This document shows positions 28,520 through 31,375 of a stretch of 31,375 nt of DNA, piece after piece (the first letter of the stretch is position 1; each line of letters starts with the position of its first letter). The DNA lies in the IMG/VR virus record IMGVR_UViG_3300018083_000092, positions 1-31,375 of that record. One strand, given 5' to 3'. The notes under the pieces are model-generated. The model was not told the DNA's origin. It did no database searches and saw only the letters and a program-made list of their open reading frames with translations. The translations under genes and the position numbers were made by a program. The DNA comes from a virus.

Positions 28520-31375
28520 GTGTTTTTAATCAATGCTCAATTAAACTTAGATTTATCTAAAGGTTCTGGTTCCAAACTTAAAACTGAAGTTGAAGCTTTA
28601 ATTGGTGGAATTAAGGGAAAAGTAAGTATTGAAGTTTCTTCTAAAAGTAAGCAAGATATTGCTGAACTTGCTAGAAATCTCGATGCACTACGTAATAGTA
28701 TGAAGGCATTATCTTTAGAAAGTGCTAATGCTGCATCTACCATGAATAAAATGTCTGGTGGTATGAATAGTGTTAGTTCTAATACTAAAACTGCTACTAG
28801 TAGTATTACTGGAGCTACTGTTGCTACTCAAAGTTTAAATAAAGCAATGGGTGAAGGTGTTGATTTAGCAACTGCATTTGGTACTCAAGCTGGTTTAGCT
28901 GGTCGTAGATTTTTAGCCTTTACAGCTGCTACTACTAGTATGTTTACATTAGTCCGAGCATTAAAAGCTGGTGTGTCTGAAGCTATTGAATTTGATTTAG
29001 CAATTAATAAATTAAAACAGGTTTCTGATGAAGGAAGTAAAGGCGTTGCGAATTTACGTTCTACTATTCAGGATTTAGCAAAAAATTTAGGTGTATCATC
29101 CTTACAATTGTCAGAAGCTGCAACAGCATTTACACAAGCTGGTATTTCAGCTAGAGATTCAGCTAAAGCAGTAGAAGCCTTTGGATTAGCTTTATTAACT
29201 CCAAACTTTGGTAATGCTAAAAATACTATTGAAGGTATGATTGCCTTATACCAACAATTTGGTAAAGATGCTGATAATCTTAAAAATCAATTGGGTTCTA
29301 TTAATGCTGTGGCGGGCGCATTCGCGTCTGAAGCAGAGGATTTAGTAACTGCTGTTCAGAAGGCTGGTGGTGTTTTTGCTACTACTGGTGGAAAGCTTGA
29401 AGAACTTTTGGCTATTATGACTTCTGTGCGAGCTACTACTCGTGAAAGTGCTGATAGTATTGCCACTGGTTTGAGATCCATCTTCACTTATGTTCAACGT
29501 ACTGAAACTGTAGATGCTCTTAAATTATTAAATATTAATCTAAGACGTACTCGTGAAGAAGCCGAAGCATTAGGTGATGTTGATTTAGCAGAACAATTCG
29601 TTGGTCCATATGAAGCCATTCAAAGATTGAGTGCTGGTCTATCTAAATTACGTTCTACTGATCCTCGGTATTCACAGATTGTTGAAGATTTAGGTGGTGT
29701 GCGTCAAGTATCTAGAGTACTTCCATTAATCCAACAATTCGGTGAAGCCCAAAAAGCATTAAATGTGGCTCGTGTTGGTGCTGCATCTCTTGAAACTGCA
29801 GCTGCAATTCGTCAAGATGCATTAGTTACTAAATTAACTAAAATTCGAGAAACTTATCAACAATTAACTAATGATTTATTACAATCAAAGGGATTTAAAT
29901 CATTGATTGATTTTATTGGTGAGACTTCAAATGCTATTGATAAGTTAGTTCGAACATTATCTCCATTATTACCTGTATTAGGTGGTTTAGCATTAGGTAA
30001 CTTGGCTAAATTTGGTTTAACCGCTGGTGCTGCATTCGTGAGTACGGTTAAAGCTCCAAGTACAATCATACATAGATCATCCGGCGGTCCAGTTCCAGGA
30101 TATGGTAATGGTGATACTGTTCCAGCTATGCTTGAAGGTGGAGAATATGTAATAAAGAAGGATTCAGCACAAAAGATTGGCTATGGAAATTTGAATTCCA
30201 TGAATGCTAAGGGATATGCTAATGGTGGACAATTTAATATACCAGTATATAATACTGATCCATATGCTAAATTAAAATTATTAAATGGTCCTACTCCAAC
30301 AATACAAAAAGTATTATCTAAAGTCAATGATATTGGTCTTAATCCCGAAGCATTAATAAATGCGATTGAGATAAATTCGAGCGCCATGATAGGCGGTGTA
30401 CAGAATTTAGGAGCATTTTATCATAATAGAAAAGGTGTTGCAGTTAATAATATTGCAATATCACATGCTAAACCTTTAGCTAAAACTTCTACTTTTAGTT
30501 CTGTATTAGCTCATGAAATAGGTCATGGATTAGATTATAGTATTATAGAACAACTTGGTAAGAAAGGATATGTTAGTGATTTTTCATCACAAGTACCCGG
30601 AAGTGGTTTAGCATCTACTGGTAGTGATTATTTAGATAATCCTCAAGAAAAATTTGCTGATGTATTTGCGTCTTTAATTACTGGACAAGCTCCTGCTAAT
30701 AGAAGACAAATTCCTTCTGAAGAAAAAATTGGATTAATTAATTTCATAAATCAGTTTGCAGAAAGATTACCAGGATTAAGAGCTAAAAAGTTTGCAACTG
30801 GTGGTTCTGTATTTGGTGGTAGTTCTGATGAAGATTCTGTTAATGCACGTTTAACTCCTGGAGAATTTGTTTTACGAAAAGCTGCCGCTGATAAAATTGG
30901 TCATAGTACTTTAGAGTATATGAATAAAAAGGGCAAGCTTCCAGGTTATGCCAAAGGTGGTAGAGTTAAACGAGATGAAGATGCACCTTTCAGATTACCA
31001 GATGAAGCTTATCAAAATGAAATAGATCCTAAATTTTTATTACAGAAAGCTACCTATACTAGTTTAGAATCTAAAATTGAAGATTTAGATAAAGCTTTTG
31101 GTGGTCTTGGAACTTTAGCAGAAAAAGTTACAAAAACTGTTAATAATACTATTGCTCAATTAAAGAATAAGTTTCCAAGAGCGGATGCTGAAAGTAGTCC
31201 GGCAATAGGTACTGGTTTAGCTAAAGCGGTTCAAGGTTATACTTTTACTGACAAATCTACATCTGGTGGTTTTCTTAATTTTATTCGTAATGGAATCATA
31301 AAAGATTTTAAGTCTGAATTTTCTAGTGATAAATTTAAATTAAGTACAGCTACTACAAAAGCAATTGAAGCTGAA
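28520..31375 (+). CDS. Tape measure protein with embedded zinc-metallopeptidase motif (3' end outside window)
   Basis: The GTG at 28520 has AAGGA 6 nt upstream. The frame stays open to the window end (952 codons). Residues 1-115 are coiled and Ser/Ala-rich. Residues about 150-420 carry the usual tape measure core (LAKNLGVSSLQLSEAATAFT, then T-Q-A-G-I-S, then A-T-G-L-R-S-I-F-T-Y). Two copies of the G-G-x-V-P-G...G-E-(Y/F)-V-(I/L)-(K/R)-K motif ending in Y-A-(N/K)-G-G lie at 521-570 and 761-814. Between them sits a zincin motif, A-H-E-I-G-H-G-L-D (H665, H669), with N-P-Q-E-K-F-A-D (E710) as a likely third ligand. The protein sets tail length; the peptidase may help penetrate the host envelope, as enzyme domains in other tape measures do. 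Confidence 0.85.
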   Translation, partial: MFLINAQLNLDLSKGSGSKLKTEVEALIGGIKGKVSIEVSSKSKQDIAELARNLDALRNSMKALSLESANAASTMNKMSGGMNSVSSNTKTATSSITGATVATQSLNKAMGEGVDLATAFGTQAGLAGRRFLAFTAATTSMFTLVRALKAGVSEAIEFDLAINKLKQVSDEGSKGVANLRSTIQDLAKNLGVSSLQLSEAATAFTQAGISARDSAKAVEAFGLALLTPNFGNAKNTIEGMIALYQQFGKDADNLKNQLGSINAVAGAFASEAEDLVTAVQKAGGVFATTGGKLEELLAIMTSVRATTRESADSIATGLRSIFTYVQRTETVDALKLLNINLRRTREEAEALGDVDLAEQFVGPYEAIQRLSAGLSKLRSTDPRYSQIVEDLGGVRQVSRVLPLIQQFGEAQKALNVARVGAASLETAAAIRQDALVTKLTKIRETYQQLTNDLLQSKGFKSLIDFIGETSNAIDKLVRTLSPLLPVLGGLALGNLAKFGLTAGAAFVSTVKAPSTIIHRSSGGPVPGYGNGDTVPAMLEGGEYVIKKDSAQKIGYGNLNSMNAKGYANGGQFNIPVYNTDPYAKLKLLNGPTPTIQKVLSKVNDIGLNPEALINAIEINSSAMIGGVQNLGAFYHNRKGVAVNNIAISHAKPLAKTSTFSSVLAHEIGHGLDYSIIEQLGKKGYVSDFSSQVPGSGLASTGSDYLDNPQEKFADVFASLITGQAPANRRQIPSEEKIGLINFINQFAERLPGLRAKKFATGGSVFGGSSDEDSVNARLTPGEFVLRKAAADKIGHSTLEYMNKKGKLPGYAKGGRVKRDEDAPFRLPDEAYQNEIDPKFLLQKATYTSLESKIEDLDKAFGGLGTLAEKVTKTVNNTIAQLKNKFPRADAESSPAIGTGLAKAVQGYTFTDKSTSGGFLNFIRNGIIKDFKSEFSSDKFKLSTATTKAIEAE

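Overview
This window is part of the genome of a tailed double-stranded DNA phage (Caudoviricetes). From about 5.4 kb to the right end, a compact AT-rich run of plus-strand genes follows the usual order of a virion module: sigma-like factor, putative small terminase, HNH and ERCC4 nucleases, large terminase, portal, protease/scaffold fusion, decoration protein, major capsid protein, a block of fibre or surface proteins, head-tail connectors, tail tube, probable chaperones and a tape measure protein cut off by the window end. A tape measure but no recognisable tail sheath suggests a long non-contractile tail, although a sheath could lie outside the window. No host genes are seen, so lysogeny and host identity cannot be judged.

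The left 5.1 kb is different. All its genes lie on the minus strand, most are short and unrecognised, and two (3151-4467 and 4564-4911) are clearly GC-richer than the rest. Much of this part does not code. It holds a structured stretch of about 1 kb (roughly 1320-2375), a 193-nt element closed by a perfect 15-bp inverted repeat (648-840), and a recurring hairpin with an ATTA loop and differing but complementary stems just upstream of minus-strand starts. In many helices the only imperfect pairs are G-U on the minus strand but A-C on the plus strand, which points to minus-strand RNAs. This is the most likely place for something undescribed.

On the plus strand, five operon heads carry a GGTGTAT motif 33-50 nt before the start codon, and a TGTGTAT variant precedes the first gene. 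Three of these sites follow strong intrinsic terminators. The gene at 6226-6822 encodes a sigma region 2-like protein with a Cys/His cluster, so a phage-specific transcription programme is a reasonable inference.

Other notable points are a zinc-metallopeptidase motif (HEIGH, with a later EKFAD) inside the tape measure protein, a 72-residue protein at the start of the packaging operon that resembles a segment of the tail tube protein, a protein built from about 23 Trp-centred repeats, two tandem glycine-rich adhesin-like paralogues, and a shared ELN-x-(Y/F)-FG-(I/L) peptide near the C-termini of two adjacent head genes.
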